A stretch of DNA of 64,000 nucleotides from CAWGJF01 sp963715745 (lineage in GTDB: Bacteria; Bacteroidota; Ignavibacteria; Ignavibacteriales; Ignavibacteriaceae), in NCBI GenBank assembly GCA_963715745.1, contig OY970271.1, positions 372,001 through 436,000 on the forward strand, written 5' to 3'. A program made the translations under genes and the position numbers. Positions 7,189 through 15,664 of this stretch are shown here, one piece after another. Under the pieces are notes generated by a model. It was not told where the DNA came from and made no database searches. It saw nothing but the letters and a program-made list of their open reading frames with translations. The stretch's first letter is position 1; the number at the start of each line of letters is the position of its first letter.

Positions 7189-8673
7189 TTACTTTGCAAA
7201 AGACGGCAGCTCAAACTCGAATGATGTTCCCTGGTTAATTTTACTGAATACCTTAATTGATGAATTGTGTATTTCAAGTATTTTTTTAACTATTGCAAGC
7301 CCGAGTCCGCTTCCTTCAATTTCTTCAGAAGCGTTTCTTTTTCCTTTATGGTATCTGTCGAAAATATGCTCTAATTCGTCCTCCGGAATTCCGGCTCCGG
7401 TATCACTGATTGCAACACGAACTTTATCTGAGTTTTTATTCAGCCCGATGTTTATTGAACCGCCTTCAGGCGTAAACTTGATTGCATTATCAATCAGGTT
7501 TTGCAATACCCGGTCTATTAGAGCAACATCCGCATTCACAAGCGGCAGATCATTCTGAGTAGTTAGCTTTATTGCAATTCCTTTTTTCTTTGCGAGGATC
7601 TGGTATTTGTGTGAAATATCCTGTATTAATTCAGTTATGAAGAAAGGTTCTTTGTTTGGTTTAATCTGCATTGATTGCAGCTTTGAATATTCGAACAACT
7701 GCGCGACAAGATTTTTCAGCTTTTCGGTGCTCTGCATAATATTATTTGTATATCTTTTTCTCTCTTCATCTGAAAGCATATCTTCTTTCATAATTAATGT
7801 TTCAACGTAACCATGAATTATTGCCAGGGGCGTTCTTAAATCGTGACTTACATTAGCAATTAGCTCGCTGCGGAGATTCTCCATCGATTTTATTTTTTCG
7901 ATATTCGACAAAATGGTGTCAGCCATTTCGTTAAAGTTTTTTGCAAGATCTGCCAGCTCTCCCTTTTTTGATTTATAAGTAATCCTGGCTTTCAAATCTC
8001 CGGCTGTGAATTTTTTCACAGTGGTTACAATCTTGTTAAGATTCCTTGTAATGAACCAGATGGCAAGCAATCCTAAAAACGAAGCAGCAAATAGAGTTAT
8101 GAAAAAGCTGTATGTTCCAACCTTCATAATATAGCTGCCGAACAGAAGCCCGGTTACTGATGTATATTCTTCACCAGCAAGAATAACATAAATGTATCCT
8201 GTTAGCCTGTCATTAATCATTACCGGAGTTGCTGAAAAAATCTTTTGGTTTCCAGGCTGGCGGGGATCATCACCCTTGATATATAGATTTCCTTTGTTTG
8301 CAATAAATTTTTTTATTGGAACCAAAGAAATACTATCGAGCTTTACTTTTTTATGCGGCGCAGCATAACTTAAGATTCTTCCACTTTCATCTAGCAGGTA
8401 AACTTCAAGGCTGGGATTAATTTTCATAATGTGATGCATTATATCTACAATTGCCTGCTGATTAATTTTTTCGCCCACAAAAGGTTTGAATTCACTCGAA
8501 ATAACATTTGCCAGATCTGCATTTAATTTCTGGTTTGCTTCAAGAGCATAGTTCTCTGCAGAGCGAGCTGTTATATAAACATAGGCTACACCAAGAATTA
8601 TTAACAGCAGTAAAAAGATTGCTGATATTTTCCAGTAAAGACTTCCGAAAATTTTTTGTTTTGCCTGTGCCAT
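7189..8673 (-). CDS. sensor histidine kinase with HAMP domain
   Basis: Membrane sensor of 494 residues. It has helix 1 at about 15-34, an extracytoplasmic sensor region of about 150 residues, helix 2 at about 185-208, then HAMP. The HisKA box is 'ELIANVSHDLRTPLAI' with its phosphorylatable His. HATPase boxes follow: N 'NLIDNAIKF', G1 'ISDTGAGIP', F/G2 'GSGLGLAIVKKI'. It would autophosphorylate and pass phosphate to the response regulator encoded directly upstream, whose stop overlaps this ATG as TAATG. The stimulus cannot be told from sequence; the sensor region resembles a double-Cache/PAS-like module only loosely. Confidence 0.92.
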   Translation of the reverse strand: MAQAKQKIFGSLYWKISAIFLLLLIILGVAYVYITARSAENYALEANQKLNADLANVISSEFKPFVGEKINQQAIVDIMHHIMKINPSLEVYLLDESGRILSYAAPHKKVKLDSISLVPIKKFIANKGNLYIKGDDPRQPGNQKIFSATPVMINDRLTGYIYVILAGEEYTSVTGLLFGSYIMKVGTYSFFITLFAASFLGLLAIWFITRNLNKIVTTVKKFTAGDLKARITYKSKKGELADLAKNFNEMADTILSNIEKIKSMENLRSELIANVSHDLRTPLAIIHGYVETLIMKEDMLSDEERKRYTNNIMQSTEKLKNLVAQLFEYSKLQSMQIKPNKEPFFITELIQDISHKYQILAKKKGIAIKLTTQNDLPLVNADVALIDRVLQNLIDNAIKFTPEGGSINIGLNKNSDKVRVAISDTGAGIPEDELEHIFDRYHKGKRNASEEIEGSGLGLAIVKKILEIHNSSIKVFSKINQGTSFEFELPSFAK

Positions 8674-9389
8674 TAATCCTCCACAAGATCTTCTTCATCA
8701 CTGAAACGATAACCAACTCCCCAAAGCGTTAAAATATAACGCGGCTTGGAAATATCTGGCTCTATCTTTGCGCGAAGCCGATTTATATGCGAGTTAACAG
8801 TGTGTTCGTATCCATCGAATTCATAACCCCAGACAAGACTTAGAATTTGTTCGCGCGTGTAGCTTCTGCCTGGATTTGATGCTAGTAAAAACAACAGATC
8901 GAACTCTTTTGGTGTAAGCTCAACACGTTTATCGCCCAATAAAACTTTTCTTTTATCCGGGTCGATAAAAAGCTCTCCGTATTTTAAAGTTTTTTTATTG
9001 TCCTTACTTATCTGCTCTTTAAGAATTTTTTCTCTTCTGAAAATGGCTTTTACACGTGCAATGAATTCCCTTACGCTAAAAGGTTTGGTAAGATAATCAT
9101 CAGCTCCGGTTTCGAGTCCAAGCACCCTGTCTATTTCCTCAGCTTTTGCGGTAAGCATTAATACGGGAGTTGTAATTTCATTCGCTCTTATTCGGCGGCA
9201 GATTTCAAGCCCGTCAATTTTATCAAGCATAATATCCAGAATGATTAAATCATATTTTTCACCCAAAGCCTTGTCAAGTCCTGTCTGCCCGTCAAACGCA
9301 ACCGAAGTTCTGCAATTAAGATCTTTGAGATGAATATCCAGGAGATCAACAATATTCTTGTCATCTTCAATTATTAAAACGGATTTCAT
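8673..9389 (-). CDS. OmpR/PhoB family response regulator
   Basis: DNA-binding response regulator of 238 residues. The receiver domain (about 1-120) carries the acidic pocket 'IIEDDKN', the phospho-acceptor Asp in 'DLIILDIMLDKIDG' and the Lys in 'YLTKPFSVRE'. A winged-helix Trans_reg_C domain follows (about 140-230; 'ELTPKEFDLLFLLASNPG', 'VNSHINRLRAKIE'). It is the cognate partner of the kinase that follows with a 1-base overlap. A pair of direct repeats 60-110 bases upstream of its start could be its own binding sites. Confidence 0.93.
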   Translation of the reverse strand: MKSVLIIEDDKNIVDLLDIHLKDLNCRTSVAFDGQTGLDKALGEKYDLIILDIMLDKIDGLEICRRIRANEITTPVLMLTAKAEEIDRVLGLETGADDYLTKPFSVREFIARVKAIFRREKILKEQISKDNKKTLKYGELFIDPDKRKVLLGDKRVELTPKEFDLLFLLASNPGRSYTREQILSLVWGYEFDGYEHTVNSHINRLRAKIEPDISKPRYILTLWGVGYRFSDEEDLVED

Positions 9390-9447
9390 TTTAAGTTTTG
9401 ATTTTTTGTGATTAGCAAAGGTAATGTCTCTTTATCACGAAATCATA

Positions 9448-9500
9448 ACATTTATATAAATGAATATGAATCTTGAAAACATTATTTATATGAATATGCA
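9448..9500. promoter_or_regulatory. direct repeats upstream of the response regulator gene
   Basis: Two similar A/T-rich blocks, each ending in TGAATATG (9461-9468 and 9491-9498), are spaced exactly 30 bp apart, about three helical turns. OmpR/PhoB-type regulators bind direct repeats in phase with the helix, so autoregulation of the two-component operon is a reasonable guess. In an A/T-rich genome chance similarity is possible. Confidence 0.35.
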
Positions 9501-9549
9501 GAAATTAGAGGGATATTTCAACCGACTGCAACATTTGCTGCCATAAACA

Positions 9550-10461
9550 TTATTTTTGGGAGCTGTTTTTGCCGGGTATTTTAGTAACCTGCAATATTCC
9601 TGCGAATAAAACAATAGTACCTACCCATTGAACCGGACGAAGGATGTTCCCACGAAGAAAATATTCTAACGTAACTGCGGCAAGAGGAAATGCCAGCTCA
9701 CAAATTGTTGCAACCGAAGCGGTTATTTGTTTAAGCCCGTAATAGTATAAAAAGATGGCCGTTCCGCCGGTTGTAAAAGCTATTAAAAGAAATATCATAA
9801 ATTGTCTTGAAGAAATATCGGTAATGTTTTGAATCGTTCCGGATCCAACTATTATTACCAGCATAATTACGGCAGAAAGTGCAAACCTTAAATAAGCCCC
9901 AAGTTCAAAGCTTACATTTCTCAAGGCTCTTTTGCTTAACACGGTTGAAGAGCCGAAACTTGCAGCAGCAAGAAGAGCATATAATGCTGCCAATACTGTT
10001 TTATCTCCCGGCTGAATAACCGGAAGCTTCAATCCAAATGTCATGAAATATGCACCAACTATTGCAACCACTGCCCAGAGAAAAAATTCTTTGGAGAGTT
10101 TTTCTTTAAGAAAAACCCATGCAAGTATTAATGCGAATACCGGCTGAAGTTTCTGAATAAGAATTACTATTGAAAGGTTAACATAGTTAACATAAAACAA
10201 AGCTTTTGTTATTGCCATAGTTCCCACTGCACCGCCAAGTAGCGCTACGCCTGCAAACGCTATCCAATCCTTAGTGTGAAGAGATTTTATGACAGATAAA
10301 TTTTTAATAAGGATCGGGGTTAATAAAACTGCTACAATTACGCTTTCTGTGAAAACAACCAGTGTTACAGGAAGACTGAATAATTCAGGACGAAGTACAA
10401 TTCCGTCAACCGCCCAGAGAACTGCTGCAACAATTACAAATAATGGTGCAAAGCGATACAT
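9550..10461 (-). CDS. EamA/DMT family permease
   Basis: Intact inner-membrane permease of 303 residues with ten predicted helices in two EamA repeats (first repeat up to about residue 140, ending 'LAWVFLKEKLSKEFFLWAVVAIVGAYFMT', second from about 158). The conserved 'FLKEKL' end of repeat 1 is present. Members export amino acids, nucleobases or other metabolites; the substrate is unknown. It stands alone, upstream of the divergent lipoprotein-like gene. It is a paralogue of the broken EamA gene at the left end. Confidence 0.85.
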   Translation of the reverse strand: MYRFAPLFVIVAAVLWAVDGIVLRPELFSLPVTLVVFTESVIVAVLLTPILIKNLSVIKSLHTKDWIAFAGVALLGGAVGTMAITKALFYVNYVNLSIVILIQKLQPVFALILAWVFLKEKLSKEFFLWAVVAIVGAYFMTFGLKLPVIQPGDKTVLAALYALLAAASFGSSTVLSKRALRNVSFELGAYLRFALSAVIMLVIIVGSGTIQNITDISSRQFMIFLLIAFTTGGTAIFLYYYGLKQITASVATICELAFPLAAVTLEYFLRGNILRPVQWVGTIVLFAGILQVTKIPGKNSSQK

Positions 10462-10647
10462 TAATTAATAAGCTGACTTTTTGAACGCTAAATATACTAT
10501 TTTAATGATTACTTAATTGTTTTCAGAACACGAAATGAAATTCAATTTGGTGAAGAAATTGACATTTAAATTTTATTTTATGAATTTAAATTCCGAATCC
10601 TTTCCTGATCAATCCTGAAGTTTTATAATATCCGGAGGTTATTGTTT

Positions 10648-11094
10648 ATGCAAATGAATACTTTAAAAAGAAGAAACTTTCTTCTGATAATTTCGATAGT
10701 TATTACATACCTTTTTGCTTGCAGTAGTATTTCAGAATTCAGTCAATATGCTTACCAACAAGCAGTTGATTTAAAAGTTGAATCACTGGATTTGATAGGT
10801 AATGCTGATCAGCCGTTTGAAGATTTTGCCGACGATGTATATTCATTAAAAATTGAATTGAGTAAGGCAGTCGAATTTGCAAGAGGCAGACCCGATAACG
10901 AAATCTCAACAAAGCAGTGGGAAATATTAACAGATGAGAAACGTAACCTGCTTGGCGGTTTTTTGAAAAGGTGGGAAGAAGAAGACACCTTATCCCCGAT
11001 GTTTGTTGATGAAGCCAAAAAGATTATTAGTGATGCATTCGATACAATAATCGGACTTGAAAGCGGAAAAATAAAACCATCAGAAATTCAATAA
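10648..11094 (+). CDS. hypothetical lipoprotein
   Basis: Not recognised. The ATG at 10648 is preferred over the in-frame TTG at 10642 because GGAGG at 10634-10638 is 9 bases upstream of the ATG but only 3 from the TTG. The 148-residue product starts with a basic and hydrophobic segment ending in 'LFACSS', a lipobox, so it is probably lipid-anchored in the envelope. The mature part is acidic and mostly helical. It is followed 9 bases later by another small unknown gene, and the two probably form one operon. Confidence 0.65.
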   Translation: MQMNTLKRRNFLLIISIVITYLFACSSISEFSQYAYQQAVDLKVESLDLIGNADQPFEDFADDVYSLKIELSKAVEFARGRPDNEISTKQWEILTDEKRNLLGGFLKRWEEEDTLSPMFVDEAKKIISDAFDTIIGLESGKIKPSEIQ

Positions 11095-11103
11095 GGAACT
11101 GTT

Positions 11104-11430
11104 ATGCCTGATATAAATGATTTCTTAGTTTCGTTAAAAGACGAACTACTTGGCTTTGCGGAAGACAACATTAAAGATTACAAAGATGAACTGCTAAAAG
11201 ACGGGAATACTTTTGCCAAGAAACTGAAAAACGATTTAGAACGTTGGGGCCAGGGTTTAGCAAGTGGCGCACTAAGCAAAAAAGATTTTGAATTCCTTGT
11301 AAAAGGGAAAAAAGATCTTGCGGAAATGGAAGCGTTAAAGCAGGCAGGTCTCGGGAAAATAAAAATTAACAAGCTGCGTGATGGAGTAATAGGAATTGTT
11401 GTTAACAGTGCGATAAAAACATTCCTTTGA
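11104..11430 (+). CDS. hypothetical helical protein
   Basis: Not recognised. It is 108 residues long, highly charged and predicted helical (LVSLKDELLGFAEDNIKDYK..., then FAKKLKNDLERWGQGLASG), with a more hydrophobic C-terminus (GVIGIVVNSAIKTFL). There is no signal peptide. It lies 9 bases after the lipoprotein gene. The arrangement suggests a lipoprotein with a small soluble partner. The tRNA-Lys gene begins 86 bases downstream. Confidence 0.6.
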   Translation: MPDINDFLVSLKDELLGFAEDNIKDYKDELLKDGNTFAKKLKNDLERWGQGLASGALSKKDFEFLVKGKKDLAEMEALKQAGLGKIKINKLRDGVIGIVVNSAIKTFL

Positions 11431-11516
11431 ACCAGGATCCGCTAATCATTTTGTAAACAAAATTCCTATCGGCTGAGAATCTTTGAATAGGGTGCGAATT
11501 TCATTAATTTTGCCAC

Positions 11517-11589
11517 GCACCCTTAGCTCAGTTGGTAGAGCATCTGACTCTTAATCAGCAGGTCGGGGGTTCGAATCCCCCAGGGTGCA
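11517..11589 (+). tRNA. tRNA-Lys (CTT)
   Basis: A 73-nt cloverleaf: acceptor stem GCACCCT/AGGGTGC with discriminator A, D arm GCTC...GAGC, anticodon stem CTGA/TCAG with loop CTCTTAA (anticodon CTT at 11550-11552) and T arm GGGGG TTCGAAT CCCCC. CCA is not encoded. Confidence 0.97.
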
Positions 11590-11603
11590 CAAATCACCTC
11601 ATC

Positions 11604-13787
11604 TCACTTCAAATAAATCATTTTTTTTGATTTTGAAAAAACACGGCCCGTTTCTTTATTAACTGCTTTTATTGAGTAGAAATATACACCTGAAGTGTTT
11701 TTGACAGAGTAGCTTTCCGGATCGAATCTTTTTTCATACCTGCCAGCTGGCAGCACTTTTTTCACCAAAGTTAAAACTTCATTTCCCAACACATCAAAAA
11801 CTTTAATTGTCACAAAACTTTTTTGAGCAATCTGCCAACTGATTCTTGTTGATGGATTAAACGGGTTCGGATAATTCTGGAAAAGTTTGAAATTTATTGA
11901 TGAATAATTGTCTCCTGCCGTGCTGCTTACATTAGTTCCCTTACCTTTTACAATTAATTGCCGGTTAACCAAAGTGGATTCAGAAACTGAGCGGATATTC
12001 AAAACATCAGAAAATTGACCGTCAGTTAACGGGACAAAATTAATTTCTATATATGATTTGCCATGGGGGGGAATTTCAACCGGGAAGATTTCATTAATAT
12101 AAAACACATCATTTGTATGAAATATTCCAGTAATTGTCACAGAGTTATCCGAGTTATTAATTATTCCAATCATATCTGAAGAAATATTACCAACACCAAC
12201 TTCTCCAAAATCCAGCGTATCGGTTGTTGTTGTGTAAAGTGTTGTTTGCCAGTCATCTTTTATTACCCGGTAGGAGTAAAGATCGTCAGGATATTTTATA
12301 AGTAAAGCTATTGAACCATCAGGTTTTACTTCTGTAATATAGCCAGCTCTTACCCAGTCAATTAATGTATTCCCATTTGGTAATCGCCTTGCGCTACCCA
12401 TTGCGTTGGTTACGTAATATGGGAAATTAATATATTCCCAAACAAGCGTTGCAGTATGTTGAACAACATCAAGTTGATATTCAACTGCTCTTGAAAAAGC
12501 AGGGCTACGTAAATTTCCATTATCAAAAAACAAAATATTTCCGTTTGCAATTCTTCTTACATCATGCTGATGAGAGAATTGATAATTCTCATTTATGAAA
12601 TTAAATTCGTTCTGTTTTCCCCCAAGCCGCCACATTATTTCCCCTGTCTGCCGGTTTATTTTGGTTATTTCATCAAGGTGCCTTGATGAGAGCAGCAGGT
12701 TATCATCAAAATCAACACAAATGGAGTTGCTGTGAACATAATCGATTACCTCAGCAGTTAAATCTATAGAAGGAGAAGCATCAGTTACCGGGATATAATC
12801 CAGGCTCTTCCACTGGAAAACCACATTCTTATTTCTGTCTAATTCCTGAATTAAAAAACCAATCACTTCCGCATCAATCTTTCCTCCCGGGACAATCTGA
12901 CTCATATCGATTACCCTCGGATCAAGACCTAATAAATATGAATGACCGTTTGGAAGAACCAAAAGCTCATGCAGGTCAGTCTCAAAACCATTTCCGCAAT
13001 AAAAGCTGTCAACTATTTCGTACATACTATTCAGGGCATAAAACTTACCTCTTTGAGTATCAAAGTATGTGATGGTTCCATCCGGTTGTTTTTTAAAATC
13101 AATTCCAGCCGAAGGAAGTTCGTTATAATAAACAGGGTTGCCATTATTTTCTATTATCAAGTTTGCGGGAACGCCGGATCCGCCGAACAAACTCATAAAT
13201 AATTTCCCTTCATGTGGGTTATCATATTTTTCAATAGTTATGTCTGGATAATTTAGTGGCAGAGAATCTAAGGCTGGAGATTTTTCAGAACGATTTATTT
13301 TCTCTTTAAATTCATTTTCTGTTATTCCCATCTCTTTCAGAAATAAATTAAGAGCATATATTTTTTGAGGGACTTTCCCGGCTATGGAAAAGCTGAAATA
13401 ATTTTTATTGCTAAAACTTCCAAGCACGGCTAATAAACCAGACAGATCTACTTTAATAATATCTCCCGGTTCAAAATTTTTATAAGGTTTAAATATAATT
13501 GTTCTGTTATCATCAGATAGAATAGCCTCACCGGATATTCTGCCTGATTTTTTGCCCGTAACCATTAACAGATCCGAGGGAAATGATAGGTTTGATTGAA
13601 ATGACTGCTTTAATCTTATAACAACATTATTTTCCTGTGAGTTACCGATTGAGCCGGGTTTGGGAGAGACGTATTCAACAACCGTTTCATCAATCAGTTG
13701 GGCAAAACTAGCGTTGTATGCAAGGACAGAAATGAAAAGGAAGAAAATTTTAAGACGACCAAAATTGTTATTAATAGAAAAACTCAT
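11604..13787 (-). CDS. secreted aryl-sulfate sulfotransferase-like protein with T9SS sorting domain
   Basis: About 727 residues from ATG 13787, chosen because a typical signal peptide (LKIFFLFISVLAYNASFAQ) begins there and an AGAGG sequence precedes it. The longer frame adds 37 residues that do not look like a signal. A Bacterial Ig-like segment (SPKPGSIGNSQENNVVIRL...) precedes an arylsulfotransferase beta-propeller with 'LHELLVLPNGHSYLLG', 'YVHSNSICVDFDDNLLLSSR', 'GEIMWRLGG' and 'FSHQHDVRRIANGNILFFDN'. An Ig-like module and a T9SS domain (FQNYPNPFNPSTRIS...) follow. ASST enzymes move sulfate between phenolic compounds using a catalytic His. The protein is likely exported through T9SS. Confidence 0.82.
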   Translation of the reverse strand: MSFSINNNFGRLKIFFLFISVLAYNASFAQLIDETVVEYVSPKPGSIGNSQENNVVIRLKQSFQSNLSFPSDLLMVTGKKSGRISGEAILSDDNRTIIFKPYKNFEPGDIIKVDLSGLLAVLGSFSNKNYFSFSIAGKVPQKIYALNLFLKEMGITENEFKEKINRSEKSPALDSLPLNYPDITIEKYDNPHEGKLFMSLFGGSGVPANLIIENNGNPVYYNELPSAGIDFKKQPDGTITYFDTQRGKFYALNSMYEIVDSFYCGNGFETDLHELLVLPNGHSYLLGLDPRVIDMSQIVPGGKIDAEVIGFLIQELDRNKNVVFQWKSLDYIPVTDASPSIDLTAEVIDYVHSNSICVDFDDNLLLSSRHLDEITKINRQTGEIMWRLGGKQNEFNFINENYQFSHQHDVRRIANGNILFFDNGNLRSPAFSRAVEYQLDVVQHTATLVWEYINFPYYVTNAMGSARRLPNGNTLIDWVRAGYITEVKPDGSIALLIKYPDDLYSYRVIKDDWQTTLYTTTTDTLDFGEVGVGNISSDMIGIINNSDNSVTITGIFHTNDVFYINEIFPVEIPPHGKSYIEINFVPLTDGQFSDVLNIRSVSESTLVNRQLIVKGKGTNVSSTAGDNYSSINFKLFQNYPNPFNPSTRISWQIAQKSFVTIKVFDVLGNEVLTLVKKVLPAGRYEKRFDPESYSVKNTSGVYFYSIKAVNKETGRVFSKSKKMIYLK

Positions 13788-14015
13788 GCATAGCCTCTTT
13801 ATTACTATAAAACAACGATTCTCCCGGAAAGCAGATATCTGAGGTATAATCCATATGCTCATTCCCAAGTTAATAAATATATGAGTATTATTCTTCATAA
13901 ATCATCTATTTAAAAAACAATTCTGTGACCGGTAGTATATAGTCTAAAATCAAACTTGATAAAAAGAATTTGTTATATCATTTTAGAATTTGAAAATTAA
14001 TGAGTGAAATTAATT

Positions 14016-14684
14016 ATGAAAAGAAATATTTATTTAGTAATTACATTAATATTGTTCGTTCAGTTTTTTTTCGGCAACAGACAAAACGAAGCGTTAGCCC
14101 AATCAAAAACAGACAATATTAAAAAGGAAAATGTAAATATGGAAGGATTGGAAAAAGCAACATTTGGTTCGGGGTGTTTCTGGTGTACTGAAGCAATTTT
14201 TGAAAGAGTGAAAGGAGTTGTTTCTGTGGTTTCGGGATATTCCGGCGGTATGGTCGAAAATCCGACCTATGAACAGGTTTGTGCTGGTAAAACAGGGCAT
14301 GCTGAAGCCGTCCAAATTACTTTCGACCCAAAGGTAATATCATACCCTGAGCTGTTAGAAATATTCTGGCGAACACATGATCCTACAACTCTAAACCGCC
14401 AGGGAAATGATGTTGGGACTCAATATCGCTCAGCTATTTTTTATCATAATGAAGAACAAAAAAAACTTGCAGAAGAGTACAAGAAAAAGTTAGATGAATC
14501 TGGCGCGTGGGGTAACCCAATTGTAACTGAAATTGTTCCTTATAAGAATTTTTATAAAGCAGAAACTTATCATCAGGATTATTTTAAGAATAATCCTCAC
14601 CAGGGATATTGTTCGTTTGTAATTGCACCCAAAGTTGAAAAATTTGAAAAGGTATTTAAAGACAAATTAAAATCGGGCGAATGA
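14016..14684 (+). CDS. msrA: exported peptide methionine sulfoxide reductase MsrA
   Basis: MsrA of about 222 residues with the catalytic motif 'GSGCFWCTEAIFERVKG' (GCFWC), then 'VVSGYSGG', 'YEQVCAGKTGHAEAV', 'HDPTTLNRQGNDVGTQYRS' and 'YHQDYF'. It reduces methionine-S-sulfoxide in damaged proteins. The start at ATG 14016 gives a signal peptide (NIYLVITLILFVQFFFGN...EALAQ), so it acts outside the cytosol, unlike the usual cytosolic MsrA. The GTG at 14004 adds only four residues. A universal stress protein gene follows 39 bases downstream, which suggests a shared stress unit. Confidence 0.92.
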   Translation: MKRNIYLVITLILFVQFFFGNRQNEALAQSKTDNIKKENVNMEGLEKATFGSGCFWCTEAIFERVKGVVSVVSGYSGGMVENPTYEQVCAGKTGHAEAVQITFDPKVISYPELLEIFWRTHDPTTLNRQGNDVGTQYRSAIFYHNEEQKKLAEEYKKKLDESGAWGNPIVTEIVPYKNFYKAETYHQDYFKNNPHQGYCSFVIAPKVEKFEKVFKDKLKSGE

Positions 14685-14723
14685 AAGAGTTTTTATTTTT
14701 AATAATAACTATTCAGGAATAAA

Positions 14724-15650
14724 ATGATAAAGAAACTTAACAAGATTCTATTCCCGCATGATTTTTCCGAATGTGCTGTGCAGGCATTAACGCATGCAAT
14801 CTATTTTGCAAAAAAATATGATGCGGAACTACACTTGTTACACGTGGTGACGTTATTTGAAGACGTACCCCAGGTTGACGATAAAAATTTTCCTGATAAG
14901 GATACTATTCAAAAAAGACTTGAAGAAATATCAGCTTCTAAAATGAAAGGGCTGAAGGAAAAGCATGAATCAGATAATTTAAAAATTGTTGTCTCCGTTA
15001 AAAGAGCAGTTTCGGAAGCTCCTGAAATTCTTGATTATGCTTCGGAAAAAGATGTTGACTTAATAGTGATGGGAACGCATGGAAGAAGAGGAATCGGGCA
15101 TTTATTCCTGGGTAGTGTTGCTGAAGAAGTTGTAAGACTTTCAAACGTGCCGGTTTTCACAATAAAGGAAGAAGAAAAACCAAAGTCGATTAAAAACTTT
15201 GAAAAAATTTTAGTCCCGATTGATTTTTCAGAACACTCAAATACAGAACTTGCACATGCAAAAGCAATCGCAGAATCATATGATGCAGGATTACAACTGC
15301 TTCATGTAATTGAGGAACCCGTTCATCCCGCACTTTCCCTTGGAGGAAAATCTTCTATTTTTGATATTGTTCCGGATCTTAAAGCTGACTGTAAAAAAAG
15401 AATTGAAAAAATGATGAAAGAAACAAAAGGTCCGGAAGTAAAATCTGAAATTTTTATTATTGAAGGAACAGCGTCTTCAGATATTATAAGATTTGCAAGT
15501 GAAACCAATTCCGATCTTATAGTAATTGCAACTCACGGTTTAACAGGATTAGAGCATATGCTTCTCGGGAGTGTGACAGAAAAAGTAGTAAGAATGGCAC
15601 ACTGTCCGGTGTTCACAGTAAAATCATTCGGAAAACAATTAATTGATTAG
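14724..15650 (+). CDS. tandem universal stress protein
   Basis: Cytosolic protein of 308 residues made of two Usp domains (about 1-150 and 158-300). Each has the nucleotide-binding signature near its end: 'VMGTHGRRGIGHLFLGSVAEEVVR' in the first and 'VIATHGLTGLEHMLLGSVTEKVVR' in the second, both of the ATP-binding G-2x-G-9x-G(S/T) type. Each is followed by 'PVFTIKEE' or 'PVFTVKSF'. Such tandem proteins act in stress survival. The gene lies just after exported msrA on the same strand and converges with the carotenoid desaturase gene 14 bases away. Confidence 0.9.
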   Translation: MIKKLNKILFPHDFSECAVQALTHAIYFAKKYDAELHLLHVVTLFEDVPQVDDKNFPDKDTIQKRLEEISASKMKGLKEKHESDNLKIVVSVKRAVSEAPEILDYASEKDVDLIVMGTHGRRGIGHLFLGSVAEEVVRLSNVPVFTIKEEEKPKSIKNFEKILVPIDFSEHSNTELAHAKAIAESYDAGLQLLHVIEEPVHPALSLGGKSSIFDIVPDLKADCKKRIEKMMKETKGPEVKSEIFIIEGTASSDIIRFASETNSDLIVIATHGLTGLEHMLLGSVTEKVVRMAHCPVFTVKSFGKQLID

Positions 15651-15664
15651 CAATTAAAAATCAT

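Noticed and set aside
11178..11372. Minus-strand frame antisense to the 108-aa hypothetical
   Set aside because: Serine/phenylalanine-rich shadow of the lysine/glutamate-rich sense frame; the sense frame has the better start and operon context.
13788..13898. Longer start for the arylsulfotransferase-like protein
   Set aside because: The extra 37 residues place the signal peptide deep inside the chain and have no ribosome site upstream.
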